Below, one piece after another: positions 18,101-24,530 of a stretch of DNA of 44,359 nt (the stretch's first letter is position 1; each line of letters starts with the position of its first letter). This DNA comes from an uncultured Prevotellaceae bacterium (GTDB lineage Bacteria; Bacteroidota; Bacteroidia; Bacteroidales; Bacteroidaceae). Both the position numbers and the translations under genes were made by a program. The notes beneath the pieces are model-generated. The model had not been told where the DNA came from and made no database searches. It saw only the letters and a list, made by a program, of their open reading frames with translations. Location: the NCBI GenBank assembly GCA_947176535.1, contig CAMWQU010000020.1, positions 1 to 44,359 on the forward strand, given 5' to 3'.

Positions 18101-18332
18101 CGAGTGTATGGGTGAAAGGAACGGTAATTGCCTCTTCCTCAGCAGCCAAAGGCATGACGTTCTTCACGGGTCTTTGGTCGTGCCGCTGCTGCAGGCGCAT
18201 GTTATTGACCGTTTTGATGTTTCTCCCTCTGAGCCCGATTGCCGTAGAACGTTCCGGTGTGTCAGGCACTTGTGCGATAGCTGTGCTTACCATCAGCACC
18301 ATCGCTGTCAAAAAAGTAAAAAGTCTTTTCAT
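15123..18332 (-). CDS. Large secreted choice-of-anchor-J / cleaved-adhesin-like protein
   Basis: This 1069-residue exported protein has an N-terminal signal peptide (about 1-20, MKRLFTFLTAMVLMVSTAIA). Several repeated beta-sandwich domains follow: cleaved-adhesin/choice-of-anchor-J-like blocks near 70-230 (DDWLMSPGIKLEAGKTYTIS), 455-625 (FDNIRIHQV) and 780-975 (ISPELSGEAQTITFYAKGF, LFLDDFTYTAAP). Fibronectin-III-like domains are interspersed (VTLTWDAVGE; VTLTWQPVT; YNVYRDGVKVN). The C-terminus, YFSIDGRAVSAPKSGIYI...KVSKIHV, is a Bacteroidales sorting-type tail of the kind read by the type IX secretion system. Such domains occur in gingipain adhesin regions and cell-surface proteins; no protease or hydrolase active site is visible. 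It is monocistronic, with a promoter candidate at 18378-18385 and its own terminator. Confidence 0.85.
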   Translation of the reverse strand: MKRLFTFLTAMVLMVSTAIAQVPDTPERSTAIGLRGRNIKTVNNMRLQQRHDQRPVKNVMPLAAEEEAITVPFTHTLGKNESKTNTALYSFVDANNDGKSWKIGGFTGYSVCMKPDSVDIDKMDDWLMSPGIKLEAGKTYTISFEMRYILSAGKKEVLDVHIGTAKEVAAMGETPLFTATATSKDFDVKTGTLTVETDGVYYIGFHAVSLKEESGNMGLCNFSMTAESPEIEKIDPPAAGVVEYEVFPQGQLKAHVKYTAPTKTVTGADLTKIDKVLIVNRWYEKFEYMDVAPGQVIELDVDLFSGKANNRIQATAYLLNSQGEYVAGEEVLVTDIMAGYDYPQSPQNVKAVVSADRKTVTLTWDAVGEVGEDGGYVPADKLKYYIFDAFGSYYDPAIAETEETSYVFDYSALTEQDFFAYQVTASYVDPDGYDMSSLATNSNIITAGPAFELPFKESFSDARFQHVWVYNPESSSSVMAGTVEDNYLQTNADDPDAEPEYINSQDGDNGFFYFMPVNKDDMLGMCSQAVALPQTANPLALDFYAQGKGSVIDVIVTAPGAEPTVERTIDFKQEPTDGWTLFSTDISKYAGQCIEFEIRFRAIHNDDEYTWSVPFDNIRIHQVVDNDLAIGKFAVPAVVETAKDVNITVEVVNQGTATPEGASVELYRNGEKIDTKAVEAFSNNRVAVEFVDYIGLDAADELAYKAVVVNEGDELPADNEVMTTATVKFPLQPTVEELAGTSENGEVTLTWQPVTLGDLTPQTVTEDFDNPEYEMFNYTGIGGFKFIDMDEGKNYTFLKDEKNPYRTMPMAFQLWDPIQAGVPDSYLLDCPTHSGNAMLVAWSTNGQNSNLLISPELSGEAQTITFYAKGFTTAYPESFTIYGSKTGDAVEDFSKTYVTVTGQFGENNTLPEVWTEYKVTVEEGVKYIAILHDSYDTYALFLDDFTYTAAPLIPADTKLIGYNVYRDGVKVNAEPVTEAMYVDQPTEEPGEYTFSYRVSAVYNNAESRHCKAVSVPVSIIETAISDVTSNGSEAPATYFSIDGRAVSAPKSGIYIRRQGTKVSKIHVAK

Positions 18333-18377
18333 AACTCTCTTAAATTATAAATTTCATTCCTATTTATATAATGCCGA

Positions 18378-18385
18378 CAAAATTA
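18378..18385 (-). promoter_or_regulatory. -7 promoter element of the adhesin-like gene
   Basis: On the - strand TAATTTTG matches TAnnTTTG, 45 bp upstream of the ATG at 18332. No TTTG at the right distance was found. Confidence 0.45.
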
Positions 18386-18461
18386 CAAATAAAAATCTAA
18401 TAAGAAGTGGTTAATGATAAGAAATTGCGTTGAGCAGAAGTTACGAAAGCTATTCACGATT

Positions 18462-18585
18462 CGCGTGCTTTCGCGTGTACGTGCGCGCACCTATAGGAGG
18501 ACGGAGCCTCATCCATAGCGGGACCAAGGCTCGTCCATAGTAAGGATGGAGACCCGTCCATAGCGGGACGGAGCCGCGACGATAT
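18462..18585 (+). repeat. Dispersed 22-bp triple-unit repeat, copy 2
   Basis: The leader is CGCGTGTACGTGCGCGCACC then TATAGGAGGACGG. Units start at 18511, 18533 and 18556 (22, 23 and 22 bp), and a GACGAT trailer follows. The first unit has ATCC for GTCC and the second has GTCCATAGTAAGGAT, so the hairpin stems drift while the period is kept. It fills most of the gap between the lipoprotein and adhesin-like genes. Confidence 0.85.
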
Positions 18586-18631
18586 GCAGGCCTACATCCG
18601 TTGTCGTTCTGCGGGGGCATGCAGGGGTAAT

Positions 18632-18667
18632 AAAAACATCGGGAATAATGTGCATATTCCCGATGTT
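18632..18667 (-). terminator. Intrinsic terminator of the small lipoprotein gene
   Basis: Perfect 13-bp arms (AACATCGGGAATA 18635-18647, TATTCCCGATGTT 18655-18667) with a 7-nt loop are followed on the - strand by TTTATT. It is 27 bp past the stop codon at 18695. Confidence 0.88.
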
Positions 18668-18694
18668 CTCCGTAGTCATCAACTGAGTGTGATG

Positions 18695-19126
18695 TTACTT
18701 CTTTATGGCCTTGATATTCATGGAGGTGCCGTTATCTATCATTGTACCATCCATGTGATTGCCGGTAATGGACTTAATGACGTATCGCTGATATTCTTTC
18801 TTATCTACGTATACGATTATTGTTTTCCCCGATGCCTTGTATGTTCCGTAGACTTTACCCGCAACGTCATTGATGGTGTAAGAACCGTCCGGATTGAACG
18901 TGATGAACATATTCCAGTCTGTAACATCTGTCCATACCACTCCGCTTATCTGAGCCTCGGTCATATGCCACGTACCATAGACAGTCTCCATCGGGTAGTC
19001 AAATTTTGCTTCCTCGTCATCACTGCTGCATGACGAATAGGATAAGCACATGGTCAGCAGTGCTAACACAATAAAAACTTTTCTCATTTGTAATGCGGAG
19101 AGCGCGCATCGAATACTTTTTTTCAT
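18695..19126 (-). CDS. Small lipocalin-like lipoprotein
   Basis: This 143-residue protein has a lipoprotein signal ending LTMCLSYSSC|SSDDEE. The SSDDEE after the lipidated Cys matches the Bacteroidetes lipoprotein export signal, so the protein should face the cell surface. The mature ~110 residues form a beta-rich lipocalin-like domain (YGTWHMTEAQISG, MFITFNPDGSYTI, YGTYKASGKTIIVYVDKKE) of the kind in many small Bacteroides lipoproteins of unknown ligand. ATG 19126 fits the usual AACAATTATG-type start. The internal ATG at 19087 would give a more compact signal peptide and is a real alternative. It is monocistronic with its own terminator. Confidence 0.82.
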   Translation of the reverse strand: MKKSIRCALSALQMRKVFIVLALLTMCLSYSSCSSDDEEAKFDYPMETVYGTWHMTEAQISGVVWTDVTDWNMFITFNPDGSYTINDVAGKVYGTYKASGKTIIVYVDKKEYQRYVIKSITGNHMDGTMIDNGTSMNIKAIKK

Positions 19127-19260
19127 AATTGTTATTTATTAGGTTGTTGCAATATTGCCATATTTTTAGGTTTACTCTTGTTAGCCCGGCGAATTGCACT
19201 GACGTTATAAATAACAAAAGCGCAGACTTTCGCCATACGCCTCTTGGTTCACCACAAACC

Positions 19261-19313
19261 ACAATATCCGATGTGAAAGTCCACACTATATAGCGTGTAC
19301 TCACGGATATTGT
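19261..19313. repeat. Hairpin-forming inverted repeat in the intergenic gap
   Basis: ACAATATCCG (19261-19270) and CGGATATTGT (19304-19313) are perfect complements, and a smaller GTG/CAC-type pairing lies inside. It is in the ~320-bp gap between the kinase terminator and the lipoprotein gene, where no gene is seen. GACTTTC near 19225 and GAAAGTC near 19276 could form a competing stem. Confidence 0.5.
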
Positions 19314-19363
19314 ACATAGCTCGTTTCATTTCCGAGGTGGTGATTCAGAGGCGATTGAGCTAT

Positions 19364-19391
19364 AAAAAAGCGCATCCGGTTAGAGATGCGC
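19364..19391 (-). terminator. Intrinsic terminator of the aroQ-to-kinase gene run
   Basis: GCGCATC (19370-19376) pairs with GATGCGC (19385-19391). On the - strand the stem is followed by six T residues (19364-19369). It lies ~50 bp after the kinase stop codon. Confidence 0.88.
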
Positions 19392-19443
19392 TACAAAGTT
19401 AGGTATAAAGTTTGATACTTACAACCTTTTTATTCGTTTTACA

Positions 19444-20547
19444 TTATTTTGCAAGACATTCCCCGATGAAGGTCTCCATCTTCGGATAGTTGCTCTCGAT
19501 GCTCTTCAGGAGGTGGAACTGATTGTTGGCCCGCACGAAGTTGTGCTCAAGGTACTGACACTTCCAGTATTTGTCACCCGAGAGGTAGTCCCACAGGAAG
19601 CGTACACATTGCATATAGGGGAAGAGAGCAGCGGCGTAAGGCAGGTTCTCCACTTCCACGGGGAGCAGGAACGAGCGTGCGCTCTCTAAATAACCTTCGG
19701 TGAATGCCTTGAAAATCTCCATATTGAAACCTACGGCAGTCATGTCGGCATTGTCTTCCGCTACGAAGTTGGCACCCGTGCGCAGGAAGTCGCCATAGTC
19801 GGAGAAAATGAAGTTGGGCATTACGGTGTCGAGGTCGATGACACAGAGCACCTGACCTTCTTTGTTGAACATCATGTTATTGACTTTCGTATCGCAGTGG
19901 CAGACACGCTTGGGAAGTATGCCTTCGCGTCCCATGCGCTCGGCCTTGCACATCTCCTCGGCGCGGGCGTCGATTTCCTGCAACAAGGTTTGCACTTTGG
20001 GCTCCGACACACGTCCCACGGGGTCTTTGGCCACCACCTCACGCAACTGTTGCAAACGGAACTCCATGTTGTGGAAGTCCTTTATCGTCTCTCCCAACTG
20101 CACGGGGATGTCGGCCAGCATGGCCTGGAAACGACCGAAAGCACGACCGGCATCACGGCTGGATTCCGGGTCTACGGCCTGCTTTGTAATGGCATCGGGG
20201 ATGAAGACCATCAGACGCCAGTACTGACCATCCAGCAAGGTGTAGAGCTTTCCATCGGCCTTTGCGGGAATGAAGCGGAGTACCTTGCGCTCGATGTCAT
20301 CCTCGCCGGCAAGTTCCAGTTTCTTACGGATATGGGATGTCACGGCGTCGATGTTGCGCATCACCATGTCCACATCCGGGAATACGTTGTTATTCACACG
20401 CTGAAGAACATAATCGGGTTCCCCGGCTTCGGCCGTAATCACCTTGTAAGTATCGTTGATGAGTCCTTCGCCCAAAGGCTTAATCTCACTGATTGTTCCG
20501 TTGATGTCAAACTGCGAAACAATGGCTTTTAATTGGTTTTGTTCCAT
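19444..20547 (-). CDS. APH-family sugar kinase, probably N-acetylhexosamine 1-kinase-like
   Basis: This 367-residue cytosolic phosphotransferase has the aminoglycoside-phosphotransferase/choline-kinase fold. Key features are a glycine-containing N-lobe start (IKPLGEGLINDTYKV, 22-36), the catalytic Brenner motif HCDTKVNN (217-224, Asp219 and Asn224) and the metal-binding VIDLDTVMP (236-244). Relatives phosphorylate N-acetylglucosamine/galactosamine at C1 (NahK), and many Bacteroides relatives carry the old label 'mucin desulfatase'. The preceding gene encodes an anaerobic sulfatase-maturating enzyme, 48 bp upstream. That gives a context of mucin or sulfated-glycan use and favours the amino-sugar kinase reading over antibiotic resistance. 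Substrate is inferred. Confidence 0.82.
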   Translation of the reverse strand: MEQNQLKAIVSQFDINGTISEIKPLGEGLINDTYKVITAEAGEPDYVLQRVNNNVFPDVDMVMRNIDAVTSHIRKKLELAGEDDIERKVLRFIPAKADGKLYTLLDGQYWRLMVFIPDAITKQAVDPESSRDAGRAFGRFQAMLADIPVQLGETIKDFHNMEFRLQQLREVVAKDPVGRVSEPKVQTLLQEIDARAEEMCKAERMGREGILPKRVCHCDTKVNNMMFNKEGQVLCVIDLDTVMPNFIFSDYGDFLRTGANFVAEDNADMTAVGFNMEIFKAFTEGYLESARSFLLPVEVENLPYAAALFPYMQCVRFLWDYLSGDKYWKCQYLEHNFVRANNQFHLLKSIESNYPKMETFIGECLAK

Positions 20548-20595
20548 GGTATATAGTATTTTAAGGTTTATGGCTACAAATATAAGTAATAATTC

Positions 20596-21732
20596 TTAAT
20601 AACTTAGTCTTTCATTCTTCAATTTTTCTTTCATGTCGTCCATCCAAAGGGAAACGTGCTCGAAGAACTGCCGGTAGCCCTCGCACAGGTAGTTCCGGCC
20701 GTCGGGTAGAATGCGATTCTTGGGGCACTCTCCGTTGCAGGCAAAAAGCCACTGACATTGGCGACAGTCTTCGCTGAGTCCCTCCTGTTTCATTCGTCCG
20801 AAAGCGGTCTGCCGGGGGCCGTACATCATATCCATCAATGTATTCTCCCGGATGTTTCCCAGTTTATACTGAGGAAAGACAAAATGGTCGCAGGCGTACA
20901 CGTCGCCGTTCCACTCCATGACGGCTGCATGGCCGCAGTTGCGCGCCATGGAACATACGCCCGGCATTACGCCTACCCAGTTACAAAGCGTGGCATCAAA
21001 AATCTGCACGAACATCTTTCCGACGTCGTCGTGCTCCACCCATTCGTCGAACACGCCGCAAAGGAAGTCGCCCCACTGACGGGGACGCACGTTGAAGGGT
21101 GCGGGCTTTCCGTCCGGCATCTGCTCCACAATCGGCGTGAACTGGAGGTACCGGCACTGGAGGTCGTCGCGAAAGAATCGGTAGAACTCCACCGGGTAGT
21201 CTCCGTTGAAGTCATTGACAACGGCCATGGCGTTCCACTCCACTGCAAAACGGTTGAGCAGGTCGATACCTTTCCTTACCTTCACCCACGAGGGCTTGCC
21301 CTGGGGGGTACGGCGGTACTGATCGTGAAACTCCTGAGGGCCGTCTATGCTCACGCCGACCAGCCAGTTCTCCTCATGCAGAAAGCGTGCCCAGTCTTCC
21401 GTGATGAGCGTTCCGTTCGTCTGAATGGCATTGGATATGGTTTTCCCGTTGGCATACTTTCGTTGCAGTTCCACGGCCTTGCGGAAGAACGAAAGCGGGC
21501 GCATCATGGTTTCTCCGCCGTGCCAGGTGAAAAGCACTTCGTCCATGGTCTGGGCGTTGATGTACTCCTGAATGAATTTTTCCAACAGTTCCTCGCTCAA
21601 CAGATGGCGCGGTTCGTTGGCATACAGGTTCTTCTTTTCGATATAGTAGCAATACTCGCAGGCCAGATTACAGCGTGCACCTACCGGTTTGAGCATCACA
21701 TACAGCGGACGGGAAAAAGGGGAAGCTATCAA
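20596..21732 (-). CDS. Anaerobic sulfatase-maturating enzyme (radical SAM)
   Basis: This 378-residue enzyme converts the active-site Ser or Cys of sulfatases to formylglycine without oxygen. The radical-SAM motif CNLACEYCYY (Cys21, Cys25, Cys28) binds the SAM [4Fe-4S] cluster. TWHGGETMM, QTNGTLI and GVSIDGP are family blocks. The C-terminal SPASM-like cysteines (PGVCSMARNCGH, DVYACDHFVF, CRQCQWLFACNGECPK, YLCEGY) bind two auxiliary clusters. It corresponds to the Bacteroides protein first named ChuR. No sulfatase gene is in the window, so its clients lie elsewhere. It follows the Lol-type permease gene by 21 bp and precedes the kinase gene. Confidence 0.95.
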   Translation of the reverse strand: MIASPFSRPLYVMLKPVGARCNLACEYCYYIEKKNLYANEPRHLLSEELLEKFIQEYINAQTMDEVLFTWHGGETMMRPLSFFRKAVELQRKYANGKTISNAIQTNGTLITEDWARFLHEENWLVGVSIDGPQEFHDQYRRTPQGKPSWVKVRKGIDLLNRFAVEWNAMAVVNDFNGDYPVEFYRFFRDDLQCRYLQFTPIVEQMPDGKPAPFNVRPRQWGDFLCGVFDEWVEHDDVGKMFVQIFDATLCNWVGVMPGVCSMARNCGHAAVMEWNGDVYACDHFVFPQYKLGNIRENTLMDMMYGPRQTAFGRMKQEGLSEDCRQCQWLFACNGECPKNRILPDGRNYLCEGYRQFFEHVSLWMDDMKEKLKNERLSY

Positions 21733-21753
21733 TTTGACTGATGTTTTTAACGA

Positions 21754-22989
21754 TTAACATTCATCGGATATCTGACGATAGATGGGATACCACACGACCA
21801 ACACACTGACGACCATAACTGTCGATAGAATAAGCACGACATCCTCGGCACGGACTACCACGGGATAGCTCTCCACAATGAAGGCACCTTCGCTCTGTCC
21901 CATGGAGATAAATCCATACTGCTGCTGAAGCCAGCAAAGAGCTACGCCAAGCAACATTCCCATAATGGCCCCGAACAGACTTATCAGGCTGCCCTCAAGG
22001 ATGAATATCCTCCTTATGTCTTTAGAGGTGGCTCCGAGGTTGCGCAGGGTCTGAATGTCATTCTGTTTGTCCAACATGAGCATGGAAAGAGAACCTACGA
22101 TATTGAAACTGGCCACGAACAGAATAAAGGTCAGGAACAGGTAGGCTATCAATTTCTCTATCGCCATGATGCGGAAAACATCCTCCTGCTGCTCGTAACG
22201 GTCATAAACGACGAACTTGTCGCCCAACTGACGCGCGATGTCGCGTTTGGCGCGGCTTACGTTGATACCCTCTTTCAGTTTCAGTTCTACCTGAGAAATC
22301 TTTCCCTCACGGTCAAATAGATGTTGGGTGAAAGGCAGGGAGGTAAGGATGTAGTTTGCATCGTATTTGGCCTGTTTCACTTGGAACACATATCCCGAAC
22401 TCAATAGTTCGTCGCTGTTGAAACTGCTCATGGGGTTGGCGACGTTTACGCGTTCGCCCCGTTTGGGTGCATACACTTGCAGAGGCTGCTCGTAATCGGG
22501 CCGCAGATTCAGGTGCAGGGCCAGTTGTATGCCGGGAATACAAAACTCCAACACATCGGCATGGAGTGTTGGCTTTTCCTCCCCCATTACCGGATAAAGC
22601 AGACTGGAGAGGTTCATCTGTTCGGAGAAGTTATCCTCTACTCCCTTTATGGTAACCACCGTCTGGCGTCCGTCTCTCACGATGAGAGCCTGCTCTTCGA
22701 GACTGTTTGTGACAACCGCCACGTCTTTGCGCTGACGCAGGGCCAGCAGTGCGGGGGCGTTTGCGGCAATGATGCGTCCTTCGGCTGGCCGCACGGAAAG
22801 TTCGGGGTCGAAGTCCGTGAATAAGTCCGTCACCAAGCCTTGAAACCCATTGAATACACTCAATGTGCACACCATAGTCAGTGTAGCGATTCCCACTCCG
22901 CAGGCGGAAATTGCCGATATGATGTTTATGGCATGATGACCTTTCTTGGAGAAAAGATACCGCCAGGCAATGAAGAACTTATAGTTCAT
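21754..22989 (-). CDS. Lol-type ABC transporter permease (LolC/E family)
   Basis: This 411-residue inner-membrane protein has the FtsX/MacB-type layout: one N-terminal span preceded by the family-typical FIAWRYLFSKKGHHAINIIS, a periplasmic domain of ~220 residues, and three C-terminal spans (about 275-300, 320-350, 375-400). RTLRNLGATSKDIRRIFILEG is the cytoplasmic coupling helix that meets the ATPase. It probably extracts lipoproteins toward the outer membrane; the ATPase gene is not adjacent. Its ATG overlaps the rbfA stop codon as TAATG (shared A at 22989), implying translational coupling. Confidence 0.9.
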   Translation of the reverse strand: MNYKFFIAWRYLFSKKGHHAINIISAISACGVGIATLTMVCTLSVFNGFQGLVTDLFTDFDPELSVRPAEGRIIAANAPALLALRQRKDVAVVTNSLEEQALIVRDGRQTVVTIKGVEDNFSEQMNLSSLLYPVMGEEKPTLHADVLEFCIPGIQLALHLNLRPDYEQPLQVYAPKRGERVNVANPMSSFNSDELLSSGYVFQVKQAKYDANYILTSLPFTQHLFDREGKISQVELKLKEGINVSRAKRDIARQLGDKFVVYDRYEQQEDVFRIMAIEKLIAYLFLTFILFVASFNIVGSLSMLMLDKQNDIQTLRNLGATSKDIRRIFILEGSLISLFGAIMGMLLGVALCWLQQQYGFISMGQSEGAFIVESYPVVVRAEDVVLILSTVMVVSVLVVWYPIYRQISDEC

Positions 22990-23321
22990 TATTTCAGGAG
23001 CTCGTCGATATGCTCCGCATAGTCAAGTGAATCATCCACAAAGAACTTCAGTTCGGGAATGATGCGCAACTGGTGTCTCATGCGGTTTCCCAGTTCGTAA
23101 CGTATTTTTTTCTGATTGTCATTGACGTTTTTCACGATTTCCTCCGCACGCTCACTGGGGAATACGCTCAGATAGGCTCGGCAAATGCTCATGTCGGGAC
23201 TTATGCGACAGACATTCACACTCACCAGTACGCCGTGCATCCTCCGTGTGTCCGCAACAAAAATCTCGCTCAGTTCCTTCTGAATTAGTCGAGCCACCTT
23301 ATTCTGTCTTGTAGTATCCAT
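22989..23321 (-). CDS. rbfA: Ribosome-binding factor A
   Basis: This 110-residue cytosolic protein binds the 30S subunit and helps mature the 5' end of 16S rRNA. The KH-like fold is recognisable from QNKVARLIQKELSEIF (6-21), VSVNVCRISPDMSICRAYLS (33-52) and the C-terminal RMRHQLRIIPELKFFVDDSL (80-99). Length is normal. It overlaps the downstream permease gene by one base and follows the O-methyltransferase gene by 19 bp, within the aroQ operon. Confidence 0.96.
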   Translation of the reverse strand: MDTTRQNKVARLIQKELSEIFVADTRRMHGVLVSVNVCRISPDMSICRAYLSVFPSERAEEIVKNVNDNQKKIRYELGNRMRHQLRIIPELKFFVDDSLDYAEHIDELLK

Positions 23322-23340
23322 TCAAATTCTCCTTATTTTA

Positions 23341-23985
23341 TCATTCTTTTACTCGTATCAGTGTCAGCCCGTCACGAACCGGCACTATCACTTTCTCCAC
23401 GCGCTTGTCCCGTGCCAACATATCGTTGAAAGCCTTTATGCCTCGTGTCTGCAAGTCGCTCTTGCGGGTATTCTCTTCCACCACATGGCCGTACCACAGC
23501 GTATTGTCGGCTAAGATGAAACCGCCACGGCGCATACGCGGCAACAGCATTTCGTAGTATTCCGTGTAGTGACGCTTATCCGCATCCACGAAAGCCATAT
23601 CAATGTCGCTCAGCCCCATTTCGGGTATCATGGTCAGGGCATCGCCCACGTGGAACCGTATCTTATCGGCGTAAGGCGATTTCTCGAACCAAGGCCGGGT
23701 AAAGTCCTCCTGCTCGTCATACTTCTCGAAAGTATGGAGCACTGCCCCTTCTTCCAGCCCCTCGGCAATGCACAGTGCCGAATAACCGCTGAACGTACCC
23801 AGTTCCACCGCTATGCGGGGCCGAATCATGCACGTCAGCATCTTCAGCAGTCGGCCCTGTATGTGGCCGCTGGCCATCTGTCCGTATGACAGACGCAACT
23901 GCGTATCCCGCCAGAGACTATGCAGGAAGTCGCTTTCGGAGTCGATGTGGTCGCGGATGTATTGGTCTAAACAGTCTATAGCCAA
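23341..23985 (-). CDS. SAM-dependent O-methyltransferase
   Basis: This 214-residue cytosolic class I methyltransferase is of the methyltransf_3 (catechol/caffeoyl-CoA type) family. The SAM-binding motif I is IAVELGTFSGYSALCIAEGL (58-77). VGDALTMIPEM and DMAFVDADKRHYTEYYEML carry the divalent-metal and catechol-binding acidic residues, and GGFILADNTLWYGHV follows. The bacterial substrate is unknown. It lies between aroQ (12 bp) and rbfA (19 bp) on the same strand, a grouping that recurs in Bacteroidales. Confidence 0.92.
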   Translation of the reverse strand: MAIDCLDQYIRDHIDSESDFLHSLWRDTQLRLSYGQMASGHIQGRLLKMLTCMIRPRIAVELGTFSGYSALCIAEGLEEGAVLHTFEKYDEQEDFTRPWFEKSPYADKIRFHVGDALTMIPEMGLSDIDMAFVDADKRHYTEYYEMLLPRMRRGGFILADNTLWYGHVVEENTRKSDLQTRGIKAFNDMLARDKRVEKVIVPVRDGLTLIRVKE

Positions 23986-23997
23986 TGAGATGTCAGG

Positions 23998-24420
23998 TTA
24001 TCCTAAAAGTCCTTCCAGTGCCACGCGGTATGAATCGAGTCCAAAGCCCGTCACAATGCCTTTGCAGGCTGCGCTTATCATGCTTTTGTGGCGATATTCC
24101 TCCCGATTGAATACATTGGAGATGTGTACCTCTACCACGGGTGCGTTGATGGCCTTGATGGCATCGTGGATAGCGATGCTCGTGTGGGTGTATGCCCCTG
24201 CATTCAGGATGATGCCGTCGCATTTGCCGAATCCGGCCTCATGCAATTTGTCTATCAGTGCCCCCTCCATGTTACTCTGGAAATAGTCGATGCGCACTTT
24301 CGGATAGCGCTCACGCAGTTGCTCCAGATAGTCCTTGAAATTATGTACTCCGTAAATTTCTGTTTCCCTTTTCCCCAGCAGATTGAGGTTCGGGCCGTTC
24401 ATGATAAGAATTCTTTCCAT
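23998..24420 (-). CDS. aroQ: Type II 3-dehydroquinate dehydratase
   Basis: This 140-residue enzyme converts 3-dehydroquinate to 3-dehydroshikimate in the shikimate pathway and forms dodecamers in the cytosol. Diagnostic features are IMNGPNLNLLGKRETEIYG (6-24; Tyr23 catalytic), DYFQSNMEGALIDKLH with the flexible lid, ILNAGAYTHTSIAIHDAI, and VEVHISNVFNREEYRHKS with the catalytic His and following Arg. It is the first gene of a six-gene co-oriented run, behind a perfect promoter at 24449-24480. Confidence 0.97.
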   Translation of the reverse strand: MERILIMNGPNLNLLGKRETEIYGVHNFKDYLEQLRERYPKVRIDYFQSNMEGALIDKLHEAGFGKCDGIILNAGAYTHTSIAIHDAIKAINAPVVEVHISNVFNREEYRHKSMISAACKGIVTGFGLDSYRVALEGLLG

Positions 24421-24448
24421 AGTATTTTCGATGGTTATTGTTTGAAAG

Positions 24449-24480
24449 CAAAGTTACAACAAAGCAATTAAATCCCCAAA
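24449..24480 (-). promoter_or_regulatory. Promoter of the aroQ operon
   Basis: On the - strand TTTG (24477-24480), 20 nt, then TAACTTTG (24449-24456). This is a perfect match to the Bacteroidetes primary-sigma consensus, 29 bp upstream of the aroQ ATG. Confidence 0.85.
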
Positions 24481-24530
24481 TTTATAGGATGTGTTTCTGC
24501 CGCATAGGGGTAATTTTGTCTCTTACCGCC

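Noticed and set aside
10495-18332. Polysaccharide utilisation locus around the GH43 gene
   Set aside because: No SusC/SusD pair, hybrid two-component sensor or ECF sigma/anti-sigma pair is present; the glycosidase is flanked by unrelated, separately terminated genes.
20758-21741. 327-codon open frame on the + strand
   Set aside because: Antisense to the radical-SAM enzyme gene, whose cysteine motifs are unambiguous.
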